The position numbers and the translations under genes are program-made. DNA of 64,000 nt from Mixophyes australis (taxonomy: Eukaryota > Chordata > Amphibia > Anura > Limnodynastidae): the NCBI GenBank assembly GCA_036250195.1, contig JAVHZZ010000006.1, forward strand, positions 166,118,424-166,182,423, written 5' to 3'. Shown here piece after piece: positions 10,511-20,661 of the stretch. Positions within the stretch are counted from its first letter, which is position 1. Every line of letters begins with the position of its first letter. Under the pieces are notes generated by a model, which was given only the letters and a program-made list of their open reading frames with translations, was not told where the DNA came from and ran no database searches.

Positions 10511-10837
10511 CTGAATGTCACTGGAGACTTTGGACAACACTGCTACCCCTGCTCATTCTTTTCTACCTATGTTGCTGCCCAACTGCACTAGAAACTGCCA
10601 AGAACTGTGCTACCCCTTCTGTGATCCTCTGTGAAATAGCGCTGGATCGCTGTGGAGGGCGGTACTTATAGAATCCAAAACTCGCGAGATCCGACGATGT
10701 AACGATGAGGTGTTGCCTTGTTTTCAATTCCGAGGGCGCGCGAAAGTACCGAGCCGGCTCAACTTAGTTCTCGGATTTGCTAAGTTCGGGTGTGTTCGGT
10801 TCTCGGGGAACCAAGCCTGAGCATCTCTAATTTGTAC

Positions 10838-11500
10838 ATAAAAGGAATGAATCTTAGCTGCAAATCTTAGCCACTCACCACTTCACGGTTCTCCTGCTAA
10901 TAGAGTTGTCCTAACTCTAAAAAACGAGCTATCTTACCCGGAGGTACCACAAGAAACACCCAAATGGCAATAGAAAGACCAGCACTTAATATTAGCTACT
11001 GATCCCATAGAGAGTAATACAGAATATGCAAATGGTTCAATCAACAGGTGCTAGAAAAGGACGGGTTGTCTAGAAAACAAACACACACAGAAATATTGCC
11101 CAGCACACCTCTGTGAACCAGCAAAAATGCTGTTATTCTTGCATGTAAAAATCAGTAGACTCAGTTATACACATTTGAAAATATATGATAAGCCACCCGC
11201 CACTTCACGTCACGCCTGCTAACATTTCAATTATTAAAAAAGAATGTCACTACTGATACTCTGTCTGTACCCTAATACATTTATCTAGAACTGCAACAAC
11301 ATGTGGCAAAATTATTTTTTAAAACAATAAAAAGATTATGCAGTTATTTTTTTCCATTGATTATTCTGTCAGCATTTTCAGTCTCTCACAGCTGGATTAA
11401 CTACCTTATTGGGACTTTCATGAAAACAATCATTTGTCTATATGTGAACGAACATAATTGTAACATCAAGAAACATACACTTTATTATTTGTAATGCATT
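10838..11500. other. No feature recognised
   Basis: AT-rich sequence between the hAT element and a gypsy-type LTR. Only short frames without motifs. Confidence 0.4.
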
Positions 11501-11501
11501 T

Positions 11502-11920
11502 TGTCACGCACCGCGGCTCATCTGTTTATACTGCAATGCGTCCAGACTGTTGCCATAACAGTCGTAATGTCACTTCCGCTTCCTCGTCCAGGCTGTCATA
11601 AAGGCAATGGAACGTTCTCATTCTCACCACTGTTCACACACTTGCTGACCTGCTCCACATACCTGTGTATACTCTACATGTAATCTGACTGATACCTGTT
11701 GTGACTTCGGCATGTTCTGGATCCTGCTGTTTGCCCCTGCTTTGACCCTTGGCCTGTCCCTTGTTATTCTGATTGCTTCGGACCCAAGACCCTTGGACTG
11801 TTCCTGGTTAGTCTCTTGTTTTCCAGTTACTCCTCCCACCTGTACTACGGTTTCTGTACATAAGCTCCCACTACACTGAGTTTAAGACCTAGGGGCATCT
11901 GAGTACCTGTGAGTGTAAGT
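11502..11920 (+). mobile_element. Gypsy-type LTR fragment
   Basis: It starts TGTCACGCACCGCGG, a typical TG-initiated LTR head. From 11690 to 11905 it shares many words in order with the LTR-like sequence after the integrase at 38040-38290: 'cttggcctgtccc', 'cccttggactgtt', 'ccagttactcctcc', 'ataagctcc' and 'atctgagtacctg'. No TSD was found, so the right boundary is approximate. Probably a solo or truncated LTR. Confidence 0.6.
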
Positions 11921-12690
11921 ACCAACAGCCATAGCACATTTATTACATTGTGTAGGCAAATTATGTTGACACAGGCTAATAACTGTAAATCCCAATCAAT
12001 TTTAAAATTTCCTTTTTTTTATATACTTAAAATAAAAATAATCAAATCAGCAAAATAACTAAAAGTGAAGTCGGAAATTAATTTAATATTAAAATCTTCT
12101 GGGAATACCGTTTAAATCTCAATATTACTATATGTATAATTCCTAATAGAAGTATCTTAGGTTGAGTTATGCTGTTGTCTCACTTACCTGTTTATGGCTC
12201 CTAACTAAACTTTTTTGTCCTCATAGCAGCATTTTGTAAATTTTGAATAAATTATATAATCTTTAACGGTTTATACAATTATAGGTATAGATATATCAGC
12301 AACAACCAATCGAATCTTGGATCTGAATTAGTTATTCAGGGTTGAAATTACTGCTTTCAGTGTCTATCCTGATTCCCAGCCTGTATTGTCTCTAACTTTT
12401 AGTAAATTGAGTGAATTGATCTCTACCTATTATTGCTCCACTATGTCTAGGGGCTAATCGGAGCTAATTCATCTGTTTGTTAAAATTTAATTTAGAGTGT
12501 AACGCTTCATAATATTCTAATCAGATCTAGATAAAAGTCTTTATTAGGAAATAATAGATACATCAAGTCTGGATTAGGTATACCCAGCAAACCCCAATGC
12601 ATTTTTCGCTTACAGTGCTTATGCTTTTTTTAGCTTTTATTAAGAGGCCAAACAATTTTGCATATACACATAGACATGTGATGCTGTTTA
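11921..12690. other. No feature recognised
   Basis: AT-rich spacer before a (TA)n microsatellite. No motifs seen. Confidence 0.4.
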
Positions 12691-12694
12691 TATA

Positions 12695-12696
<2 letters not shown>

Positions 12697-12747
<51 letters not shown>
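12697..12747. repeat. (TA)n microsatellite
   Basis: Uninterrupted TA dinucleotides preceded by 'tatatgtgtatata'. The downstream 12748-12925 has degenerate 'acatgatactgtatataca' words, a diverged minisatellite-like extension. Confidence 0.9.
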
Positions 12748-12750
<3 letters not shown>

Positions 12751-12939
12751 CACATGATACTGTATATACATATGTACATAATACTGTCTTTTTACATAGA
12801 CACATCATACTGTATATACATAAGCACATGATTCTGTATACACATAGGCAGTTGATATACTGTATATTGGCACATAGTAGCGTATATATATATATATTGG
12901 CAAAATATACTGTCTATACATAAACATATGCAGGGGCTG

Positions 12940-13260
12940 ATTGGAAAGTTAAAATGCCAAATATTCTGAAAGTGACATCATGTAGGAGGGGCCAACACAA
13001 ATATAGGTGGGGATAGCACACCATTAGTCCTAGCCAAATCGGTAGTAGGCAAGGCCCAATGCAACACATAATGATTGGTGGAGTCACAGCAATGGCATGC
13101 AGAGCCTGTTACAGTAGGTGGAGCCTGTCACAGTAGGTGGAGCTAATACATAAGTAGGCAAGGCATTGCAATGATAGGCAGAGCAAACAAACATAAGTAG
13201 ACAGAGTCAGTCCACCAATGGGTGAAGAACATGCATTGATTATATGATTGGTGCACTTAA
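12940..13260. repeat. Degenerate short repeats, transposon subterminal-like
   Basis: Words such as 'gtaggtggagcctgtcacag' and 'taggcaaggc' recur with variation. They resemble the divergent subterminal repeats of amphibian hAT elements, but no terminus or TSD was found. Confidence 0.4.
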
Positions 13261-13659
13261 TTCAGCTGCAAGGAGCTCCCAGGGTAAGCATTGAAGTGAT
13301 ATGAGTTGAGTCTGGGACGTACTTGCTGTTGCCTGATATTTGGCCACAGTAAGATAAATCAATTCTATTGTGGTGTCATCCACTGTCATTTTCAACTGGT
13401 TCTAAATTCTCTCTAGCAGTATAAAAGAAAAAAACCACTTTGCCTTTGCTTACCTGTACCCAAAACTTTAGGGAGTCCGAGCCATAGTGGTGGACATACC
13501 ATTAGAAGTTGTTCCACCCCCTCAATGCCCTCTATACCTATTCCTGGAAGGGCAAGGGTGGCTTTCAAAGAAACAAAACCCACATCTAAATATAACTGTG
13601 TTTAATGTAAACACTGGCACCAACAATTCAACAAATGCTTTTTCTTATTTATTTTATGA

Positions 13660-13826
13660 GCACTACTGACTCACAGCACTGGGGTTGTGAGCTCAGTTAC
13701 CGACCAAGGACTTACCTGTGTGGAGTTTGTATGTTCTCATGGTGTGTGCGTGGCTTTCCTCTGGGTGCTCCGGTTTAGTCCCACACTCTAAAAACATACT
13801 AGTAGGTTAATTGGCTGCTATTAAGT

Positions 13827-13860
<34 letters not shown>

Positions 13861-13900
13861 TTAGAATGTAACCTCCAATGGGGCAGGGACTGAAATTAAT
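13660..13900 (+). mobile_element. GGAGGAAACC-type SINE with (GT)n
   Basis: 'ctgactcacagcactgggg', 'gtgtggagtttgtatgttc', 'cctctgggtgctccggttt' and 'aaaacatactagtaggtta' are the plus-strand counterpart of the SINE at 5822-6120. A (GT)n microsatellite sits at 13829-13858, where the other copy has a CA-rich run. Diverged copy. Confidence 0.65.
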
Positions 13901-14029
13901 TTCCCCCTGTAACTGTGCAGTGTCCAAACCGCCAGCATGGCTCCAGCAGAGACTGCGCAGCAAAGGTCTGTTTAGCTTACAATTAATACAAGAACACAGC
14001 TACTACTACTACTTTTGTGGGGGTGTCTC

Positions 14030-14215
14030 CGTTGAAGACCCCCGCCAGCGCTGTGTCCCTGGAGGGACAGAAGATGCTGGAGCCGGTGCCCATGAAGAGG
14101 GTGAAGATGGCCGCCAGCGCTGTGCCCCTGGAGGGGCTGAAGAGGTCCCCGATGGTGCCCAGCAGGAAGAAAGAAGAGGAGAAGTACTCACCCGTCCAGC
14201 GATCCAGCGGTGAGT
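14030..14215 (+). repeat. Imperfect 68-bp direct repeat in GC-rich block
   Basis: 'cgccagcgctgtg(t/c)ccctggaggg' occurs at about 14042 and 14110, giving two imperfect units. One frame is open through both, but the encoded Pro/Lys-rich sequence resembles no protein I know. The block lies just upstream of the promoter-like region and ends near a donor-like 'cggtgagtat'. Confidence 0.5.
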
Positions 14216-14250
14216 ATCGTGGCTTCTTTCCTGCAGGTCCCGTGCGTGGG

Positions 14251-14417
14251 GGAAGGATGAGCCAATCAGGGCTCATCTTTCCCCGCTGGCCAATCAGCGG
14301 CCGGATGCGCGAGCCAATCACGGCTCGCGCCCGGCCATTCAAAAGACTGGCGCCGACGCGAGCCAATCAGCGCTCGCGCCGGCTGATGACGTCACGCTGG
14401 CGACTATATAAGTCGCC
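14251..14417 (+). promoter_or_regulatory. Promoter-like block: four CCAAT boxes, CRE, TATA box
   Basis: CCAAT boxes are at 14262-14266, 14290-14294, 14314-14318 and 14363-14367, each as CCAATCA. A perfect CRE, TGACGTCA, is at 14387-14394, and TATATAAG is at 14405-14412. This order predicts transcription to the right, starting near 14435. Each CCAAT box lies within or overlaps the loop of an inverted repeat, and the TATA core is flanked by GGCGACT/AGTCGCC. NF-Y and CREB/ATF binding is expected from the motifs. It is probably the promoter of a retroelement or repeat family; a host promoter cannot be excluded. Confidence 0.65.
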
Positions 14418-14435
14418 GGGTGGCGCCATTTTGCC

Positions 14436-14741
14436 AGAAGTCCGTCGGCGGAGAAGAGAGAGGACGTCTCTGCAAGACGTCCAGCAACAGGACCAGTGGC
14501 AGCGGCAGCGGCGGCAGGGGGCCCTTGTAAGGGCCGTGAGCTACCCTGCCGCCCGAAGACTCCAATCAAGTAGTGATCGCCGGCGGGGAGCCCTTGTCAG
14601 GGCTGAGAGCGCCCCCGCCCCAGCAGCAACAGGAGACCCAGCGCCGAAGAGGAGAAGAGGCGCCGCCGGCTGGAGGGTCTGGAAGACCCGGAGAAGGAAG
14701 CAGAAGACGGCGTGGCAAGCTGAGATTCCTGCGCAGAGCAG
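14436..14741 (+). other. Structured GC-rich leader ending in a splice-donor motif
   Basis: Downstream of the TATA box are hairpins GGACGTCT/AGACGTCC (14462-14482) and two 'gccctt..aagggc/cagggc' stems near 14521 and 14590, the first nested in GGCGGCAGGG/CCCTGCCGCC. The block ends with 'gagcaggtaagtgac' near 14740, a strong vertebrate 5' splice donor. A long open frame crosses it, but composition bias explains that. Likely the first exon of a non-coding or retroelement transcript. Confidence 0.45.
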
Positions 14742-14762
14742 GTAAGTGACTCAGCCTTAATT

Positions 14763-15222
14763 CGGGCACTAGGCCCGGGGCCACGGTCGGGCACAAGGCC
14801 CGTGGGCACTAACTTAGGGGCACAAGGCCCAGGGACCTGGGCACTAGGCCCCAACGAAGTTAGTGGGCCAGTAGGCCAGTATTGATAATAAAGGGGACAA
14901 GCCCCTATTAGTGAGATAGGGGGCGTGAGAGCCCCAGGTGCACAAGGCCCTTAGGTAGTTAGTGGCCTAGAGGCCATAGGAAGGCCAGAGGGCCTGGTTA
15001 GGGGCTGGTAGCCCGTAGGCTATTAAGGGCACAAGGCCCTCAGTCAGTTAGGGAGGCCACAGGCCTCAGGCAGGGGCTAGGACACCTAGGTAGTAGGGCA
15101 TAAGGCCCTAGTGAGTGGGCTCAGAGCCCTGAGTTAGAGAGGGGGCTGAGGCCCAGGAAACAGAGCAGAAGGCTCGGTGTGTAGCTGGGCAGAGACCCAT
15201 GGTGTGTAGGGCATAAGGCCCT
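14763..15222 (+). repeat. Array of about 17 miniature hairpins
   Basis: Short stems with 3-6 base loops follow each other about every 25-30 bp: for example CGGGC/GCCCG, AGGGG/CCCCT, GGGGC/GCCCC, AGGCC/GGCCT, GGGCT/AGCCC, GAGGCC/GGCCTC, TAGGGC/GCCCTA and GAGC/GCTC. Stem sequences differ yet remain complementary, and loops are often acaag, actag or ataag. It lies downstream of the promoter-like block and donor motif, so it would be intronic or leader RNA. Confidence 0.8.
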
Positions 15223-15960
15223 GGTGGTGTGTGACTCCATAGCAAGAAGGCAGCTTCTTGGTACGACCTGGGTGAGGGGGTTAGGAACCGCCCTCCGGTT
15301 TAGGCTGTGAACACCGGCTGGTGTTCCCCGTAGCGTGTAAGTGAGCAGTTCCGTTAGTGCACCACACCTAGTTAGTCATAGTGGTTTGACTTAGTTGCGT
15401 TGCCGACCATTAGAACGTTGTTAGGGTCGGGTCGCTGTTGTAGTCAGTCCAGTTTTGTGGGTGCCATCTTAGTCTCACGGAGAGCGTAGAGGGAGGCTGT
15501 GTGTTTTTGTCATACGCAGGAGTCGGGAAGGTGCAGGAGAACCGGATCGGAAGTGGGAGTGTCCCGGTGAGTATCACGCTCGATTCCCCCTTTCGGTTAG
15601 GCCCTCACCGGCAGGTGTGTGAGGTACTTGAGGCGGGATTAGTCCTCGGACTGGTCTTGGCCTTCAGTGCCTGTAGTCCCCCGCGTCTTGGCAAGAACAA
15701 AGTGAGGAGGCGGCAAGGAGCTTGGACTGACTGTGCCCTTGTTCTTTGCCGTAGTCTCGGACAGCCCTTACCTGGTAGGCACGGCCGTAATCTCTGTCTC
15801 TATCTTAGAGGGACGTGATTGGAGGTACTGCGGCTGCGGATCTGCTGGGATTGGATCGCAGCTGAGAAATCGGAAGCGGACTGGAGGTGACCATCGTTTT
15901 CAAGGTGAGTTCTTTTGTGTTGCGTCTGTCCCTGTCTTTCCCCGCAGGGGGCGTTACACT
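15223..15960 (+). other. GC-rich continuation with splice-like sites
   Basis: CpG-containing sequence continues. Donor-like 'cccggtgagtat' is near 15565 and 'caaggtgagttc' near 15900; an acceptor-like 'tctttccccgcag' ends near 15948. No protein motif is seen. It probably belongs to the same element as 14030-15222; the GC content drops after about 15960. Confidence 0.4.
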
Positions 15961-16790
15961 TTGTCACAGCCTATAGAGCAGAGTTGCTGGAGAACCATCT
16001 AGACCCTTGATCCGTGTTTCAGGATCCCTCCAGGTTCCAGAACTGTCAGTGTCCACGAGAAGTGTGACTCACCCACTATATACTATACTGCATTATAAAT
16101 GGGTCTAACCACCAGTGCTAAGGTCTGCTTGAGCTAGAGGCTTGACTTTGTGCTGCCCTACACTGCTGGGACTACTCCTCCACTCATCTTTTGCACTTAT
16201 CAGTGTTTATTCTCATTATTGTTTTTCTACCAAACATTAGTTATACTGGGACTACTACCCACATCATTGTCCTTATCCTCAGAAATATTATTATTATTGT
16301 TATTATTATTCATCAATGCTATCACTGTAATATGTTAACATCATTGATCGCCGTTATTCAATGCCAGTGTTGAATGCCATTATTCAGTTAATCATTTGCA
16401 TACATCTTGTAGCATTGTTACTGAATGTCTTTTACATGCCATGTTACATTGATCTAAACCACTTTAACTTTGTTCTACACTAACAGTTTATTTATATAAC
16501 AGGATACATACCTATCTCTCTTGCATCTGCCTGCCAGTTAAAGTTACTGATGCTAGGACCTAGTTGAGAGCTTGACAAAAGTCATGGCAATTTTACCATC
16601 AATATCTATAAGATGTATGCAGATGTATATATGTGTTATATAAACTAATTGTTAGGTGAATGAAGTCACCTTATTGTGGTAGATGGGCATTCACAGTTTG
16701 AAGAAAATGTTCTAAGATTCTCATATTTATTTCAGGTTACATAGCAATATTATAGCCTAATGCACATATGTTTTTATGTATAGTATGATT
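15961..16790. other. No feature recognised
   Basis: AT-rich sequence with a TTA/TTG-rich patch near 16285-16312. No gene or repeat boundary identified. Confidence 0.4.
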
Positions 16791-16793
16791 TTA

Positions 16794-17308
16794 GGAGTCT
16801 ATGCATTAAAATCATGCTGTGCCAATCATTATGCATCACTGCAAATTGCAGTGATGGATATTTAAGCACCACTGAAATATACCATGCCTAGGTTACATAG
16901 GTTAACCCCAGAGAAGTCCTCCCTCTAACGCAAACTGTATTTCTTATTTTTCCTGCTGGTGAATGGACGTAGAGCTTTATGCATGCGCATACCACTTCCA
17001 CAGGTGAGGGATCCAGCGAAGCCTGAGAGGCTTCAGCTGGTTCCCATAGAAAATGACAGGTAACACCACCCGAGGTGACATTACCTTTCTGCAAAATGCA
17101 AAGCTTTTCAAAGCTTGATGCATTGTAGAACTTCACCGTCCAAATATTAATTTATGGGGACTGCGCTAAGAAACGCAAAATGTATGGTTTTTGGAAGGAG
17201 AAATTTTTTCTCCTGCCAAATACCATACATTTTGCGATTGCAATTTTACAGAGAAAACTGCAGTTTTCTCCGTTTTAATAGCTGATCACACTTTAATACA
17301 TAGACCCC
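16794..17308. mobile_element. MITE with TTA duplication (PIF/Harbinger-like)
   Basis: The left end GGAGTCTATGCATTAAA and the right end, reverse complement GGGGTCTATGTATTAAAG, are imperfect TIRs. Both flanks are TTA (16791-16793 and 17309-17311), matching the 3-bp TSD of PIF/Harbinger elements. Inside is a long inverted repeat at about 17176-17240 around a 'gcaaaatgtatgg' arm. No coding capacity. Confidence 0.65.
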
Positions 17309-17311
17309 TTA

Positions 17312-18380
17312 GTATCTAAAGTCTGCTCCTGTATTTGATATATCTTTTCATACATTTGACAAATTTGGGTGTGCAGAGTAAGGGTTCTATTTAACACAAA
17401 GAAAACCTCTTCCCCCCATATACACCAGATTGCCTATCTTATTTCCTGCTTAGCTAAAGGATTTTCTCCTGTGCTGGAGATTCCATAGCTAGGCTTCTTG
17501 CTCTCTCCCCCGGGCTGCACTATTTAAGAAGGACATTCACACCCCATAAAAATGTATGTTGGAGTTTTCACACCTATTAAAAAGGATCTGAGGCAGGGAG
17601 GCCCTGTAGGGTTGGGCTGTTAAGTGGGTAGAAGAGCTGTGCTCTTTTCTTTCCTGCCCACTCTGCGGGTTACAGTGCCACCATAGTTGATGATGGATGT
17701 GTCATCTACCAGAGTGCTCACAAATCCATTCTGTTTGTCTAGGGCTTGGCCAAGCCTCGAGAAAGTTTAGACTCCTTGGTGTATCGTAAAACTCATAGCA
17801 AAACACCATAAATCTCGGGAAGCCTGTCAAAAGGAGGCAGTCACTTACCAGCTCACATTCCTCCTGTCTCTAACCCACATTTCAGGTCCAAAAGGCCAAA
17901 AGGAAGTAGTGGTACAGAGCCACTTGAATCTTATGTTTACTTTGAACACGAGCAGCGATGTCTGCAGTACATTTATGAATATTTTGCTTTACATAAAAAA
18001 GAGGATATCATATACACATGACTAGTGTTCAGGGTTTACAATCAGATAAAAAAGAGATTGCATGCTGATTTTACAGATATAGAATAGTTTTATGTTATGA
18101 AGGCAGTAAATGTATAAATAGTTCAATTTGTGAGATATACAGGATTAGCATACCAAGTCCCCAAATCTGTGCTTTGTATTTCCCATCTTGCTTCCTTTCT
18201 GTACTGCTTGGTGAGGAGATCAAAACGTCTCAATTGTCTATTTAGTCGGTCTTTTTAATTGTTACTGGGTATTGTGTAAAATGTTTGTATTTGGAATCAG
18301 TGTTTGCTATGGGGAGCAACTGTCAAAATGTATTTTATGAATCAGCAGACATTAAGATCATCCTAATAAATGTATTTCAT
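17312..18380. other. No gene recognised
   Basis: Mixed-composition sequence. The patch 17745-17890 ('ctcgggaagcctgtcaaaag') reads like an interspersed repeat, but I cannot name a family. Confidence 0.35.
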
Positions 18381-18388
18381 GGAGAAAA

Positions 18389-18389
<1 letters not shown>

Positions 18390-18441
<52 letters not shown>

Positions 18442-19046
18442 CAAGTTAACCCGTGCATGATACTCATGCATTCTAGTCAAATCAAGCTACTTAAGGTGTT
18501 AAAAAGGTTCTTGTCATGCATTTAGGCCTAGCCCAGGCCTCCTCAGGGGAAGAGCGTTACTTCCCGACATAAGCGCCCTTTTTAACGTGGTTTTGTCCAC
18601 ATGTCACCACCTCATCATTCTTCTCCATCACCTCATCCTTCATCTTCATCGCCACATCTATCCAGATGTCTATCCAGACACAGGAATCTCTCTGCGGTCC
18701 TGAGTATCACACTCCTCTCACTCTGTCACCCCCAACAACCACCAACCACTCCCCACTGTCACCCCTGGCAACCACAAACCACTCCCAACTGTCACTTCTC
18801 CTTCAAGAAATATATATATATTTTTTTAAAATCTTCATAAACACTTTTAACAATTAACAAATTAAATTAACAAATTAAAAACATCTTAGTATACCAAATT
18901 TCAGCCCTTTCTGAATTTTTTTTTCCACACACACTAAGAATTTAGTAGGTCAGTGTATAACTCCGCCCAGCAGGTGGCGCTGCAGCTTGGTTTTATTTTT
19001 TCCACACACAGACAGACTAACACACGCCACTAGACATTTATATTAT

Positions 19047-19078
<32 letters not shown>
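18390..19078. mobile_element. Unclassified interspersed element between (TA)n tracts
   Basis: The block runs from a (TA)n tract at 18393-18440 to another at 19049-19078. It holds 'taacccgtgcatgatactc', a pyrimidine-rich middle (18600-18790), and 'caggtggcgctgcagcttgg'. The words near 18835-18880 ('cacttttaacaattaac', 'aaattaacaaattaaa') recur in reverse complement at about 40285-40325, showing it is a repeat family. Its class is not evident. Confidence 0.45.
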
Positions 19079-19082
<4 letters not shown>

Positions 19083-19935
19083 TTATTTTTTTTAACTGTT
19101 TTGCCATTTTGTCAAAGCAGACCTACATCCGTATTTATCAGCGCACTATCTTCAGATCCATTCTTTGTTTAATTCAGGAGTATGCAGAGCCGATTTACAG
19201 GCATTTTAAACAAACGCACGTTGCGCTCAGAATGCGCTTCTTGATGAGTCAGGCCCAATATTAGTGTGCTATTACTGTTTCTGTGTTTTTTTTCTGCTTA
19301 ATTTTAGAAAAATGCATTTTACATTTAAATTTCTCTATGTCAGTTTGTTATCACCATTTTTATTTAATAAGCATTGACACTTTTTGTCATATTAAATCAC
19401 ATTTGATAAGGTTATTTGTGTTCGTAAAAAATTCACATTAAGTGCAATTAGTTTTCCCTCCCGTCTCATGTTTTCTTTCTCTATTATTATTTTGCACAGA
19501 TGCCAGCTTCTGCATATAAGTGGCAAACACAGCACGTATGTACAGCAGAATGTGAGAATAGAGGAATTCCAATCATTCCCATGAGCAAAGGTGAGTTGAT
19601 TATTGGAGACCTCTTGCTGGAGGATCACAGATGAAATGGGGACTTGGCAAGGAAGTAATTTGGCAGTTCAACTTGCAAGGTACTGGACAGTTGCATCCTG
19701 AGGCTCTAACAATTCAGATCTGGATACGACACTTATTTGCAAACTGCAAATATTTGGGTCCAATTGACATTGGAACAAATACAGCAGTATCAGTAGAAAA
19801 CAACTGCAGAACATCAGAGAAGCAGCAGTGAGAGCTTCAAACTTCCCAAAAGTCAATATTATCATACCACATCTAAAGCACTTCCCTGTTTTGGAAAAAT
19901 ATGGTGATTATTATGACTCTGCCTATTCTTTGTAT
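19079..19935. other. No gene recognised; MITE-end fragment
   Basis: 19215-19258 ('cgttgcgctcagaatgcg', 'gatgagtcaggcccaat') is shared with 36385-36435, marking fragments of one repeat family. Nothing else identifiable. Confidence 0.35.
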
Positions 19936-19939
19936 CTAG

Positions 19940-20661
19940 CAGCATTATCTTATACCACCAGAGGTGCTGCTGTTCTCTTCCTGAACTCTTCAACATGCCT
20001 GAAGGAGTTAATCTCCTTGCCTGATGCCTAATTAGAACTGCACCTGTCGCACTGCTTCAAATACCTGCCTCAAGCTGTGCTCTGTGCAGTTCATCTGTGT
20101 ATACCTGGCTGCTGATTGTGTATCCCTGTTCCAGTTAGGTTCTGCTGCTACTTGATCTCCCGTTGTGACCTTGGCCTGTTTACCATTGATGCTTGTTTGC
20201 TCGTGACCCTGAACTCTGCCTGAATACTGGATACTGCTTGAAATCTCGTTGCCAAAGACCTCGACCTGATTACCGGACTATGCTAGTTTGCTTGTAAACC
20301 TGTGCTCTGCCTAAACTCGGGTTTTGCTTGTACTTGTGTTGCCAGACCTCTGCCTGGTCATTGGACTCTACTCCTCTGTTTGCTTCCCTGAACAGACTCT
20401 TGCATCCTGGCATTGGGTAACTCACCATTCTTGTCCCTGCATTATAACTTTATTTGCATTCACTGGAACCTGTTATTTTGTGGACTTTTCCAGCCATTAA
20501 TCACACCTGTTCATAACTGTGTTTCTAGTATACCTGTTAATCCTGCTTTCCAAAATCTGCATATTCTCAGAACAGAATCCTTGTCCTATATTTTGCCTGT
20601 ATAAAGACATCTGGTTTCATACTTCTGTTGCTGCTTTGTGAATGCACTAGGAATCATAACA
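19940..20661 (+). mobile_element. Gypsy-type LTR (putative 5' LTR)
   Basis: 'ttgcctgatgcctaattag', repeated 'gacctctgcctg'-type words and an ending near 'gaatcataaca' resemble frog gypsy LTRs. It is followed by decayed gag/pol-like sequence with a reverse-transcriptase fragment at 22480-23124, as expected for a 5' LTR. Exact ends are uncertain and no 3' partner was found. Confidence 0.5.

Larger units (their letters stand above)
8425..10829 (+). mobile_element. Complete hAT element carrying NSMCE2, 18S rRNA and LINE fragments
   Basis: The left end TAGAGATGTTCA and right end TGAGCATCTCTA are inverted repeats. The flanks 8417-8424 (attggtac) and 10830-10837 (atttgtac) form an 8-bp TSD with one mismatch, so the boundaries are well supported. 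Layout: GGTTTTGG-rich subterminal sequence (8446-8560), a hAT module with 'gaattgtcctttggccctcc' (about 8715-8980), an NSMCE2 cDNA fragment (8989-9460), an 18S rRNA fragment (9461-9567), a LINE ORF2 tail (9568-9960), a tandem repeat (10180-10510) and the right end. No transposase is present; it is non-autonomous. A related element with a decayed transposase lies at 47400-50205. Confidence 0.85.

Noticed and set aside
14017..14745. A 242-codon GC-rich frame as a host gene
   Set aside because: It crosses the promoter-like block with its TATA box and the structured leader. No protein family resemblance, and GC-rich sequence lacks stops by composition.
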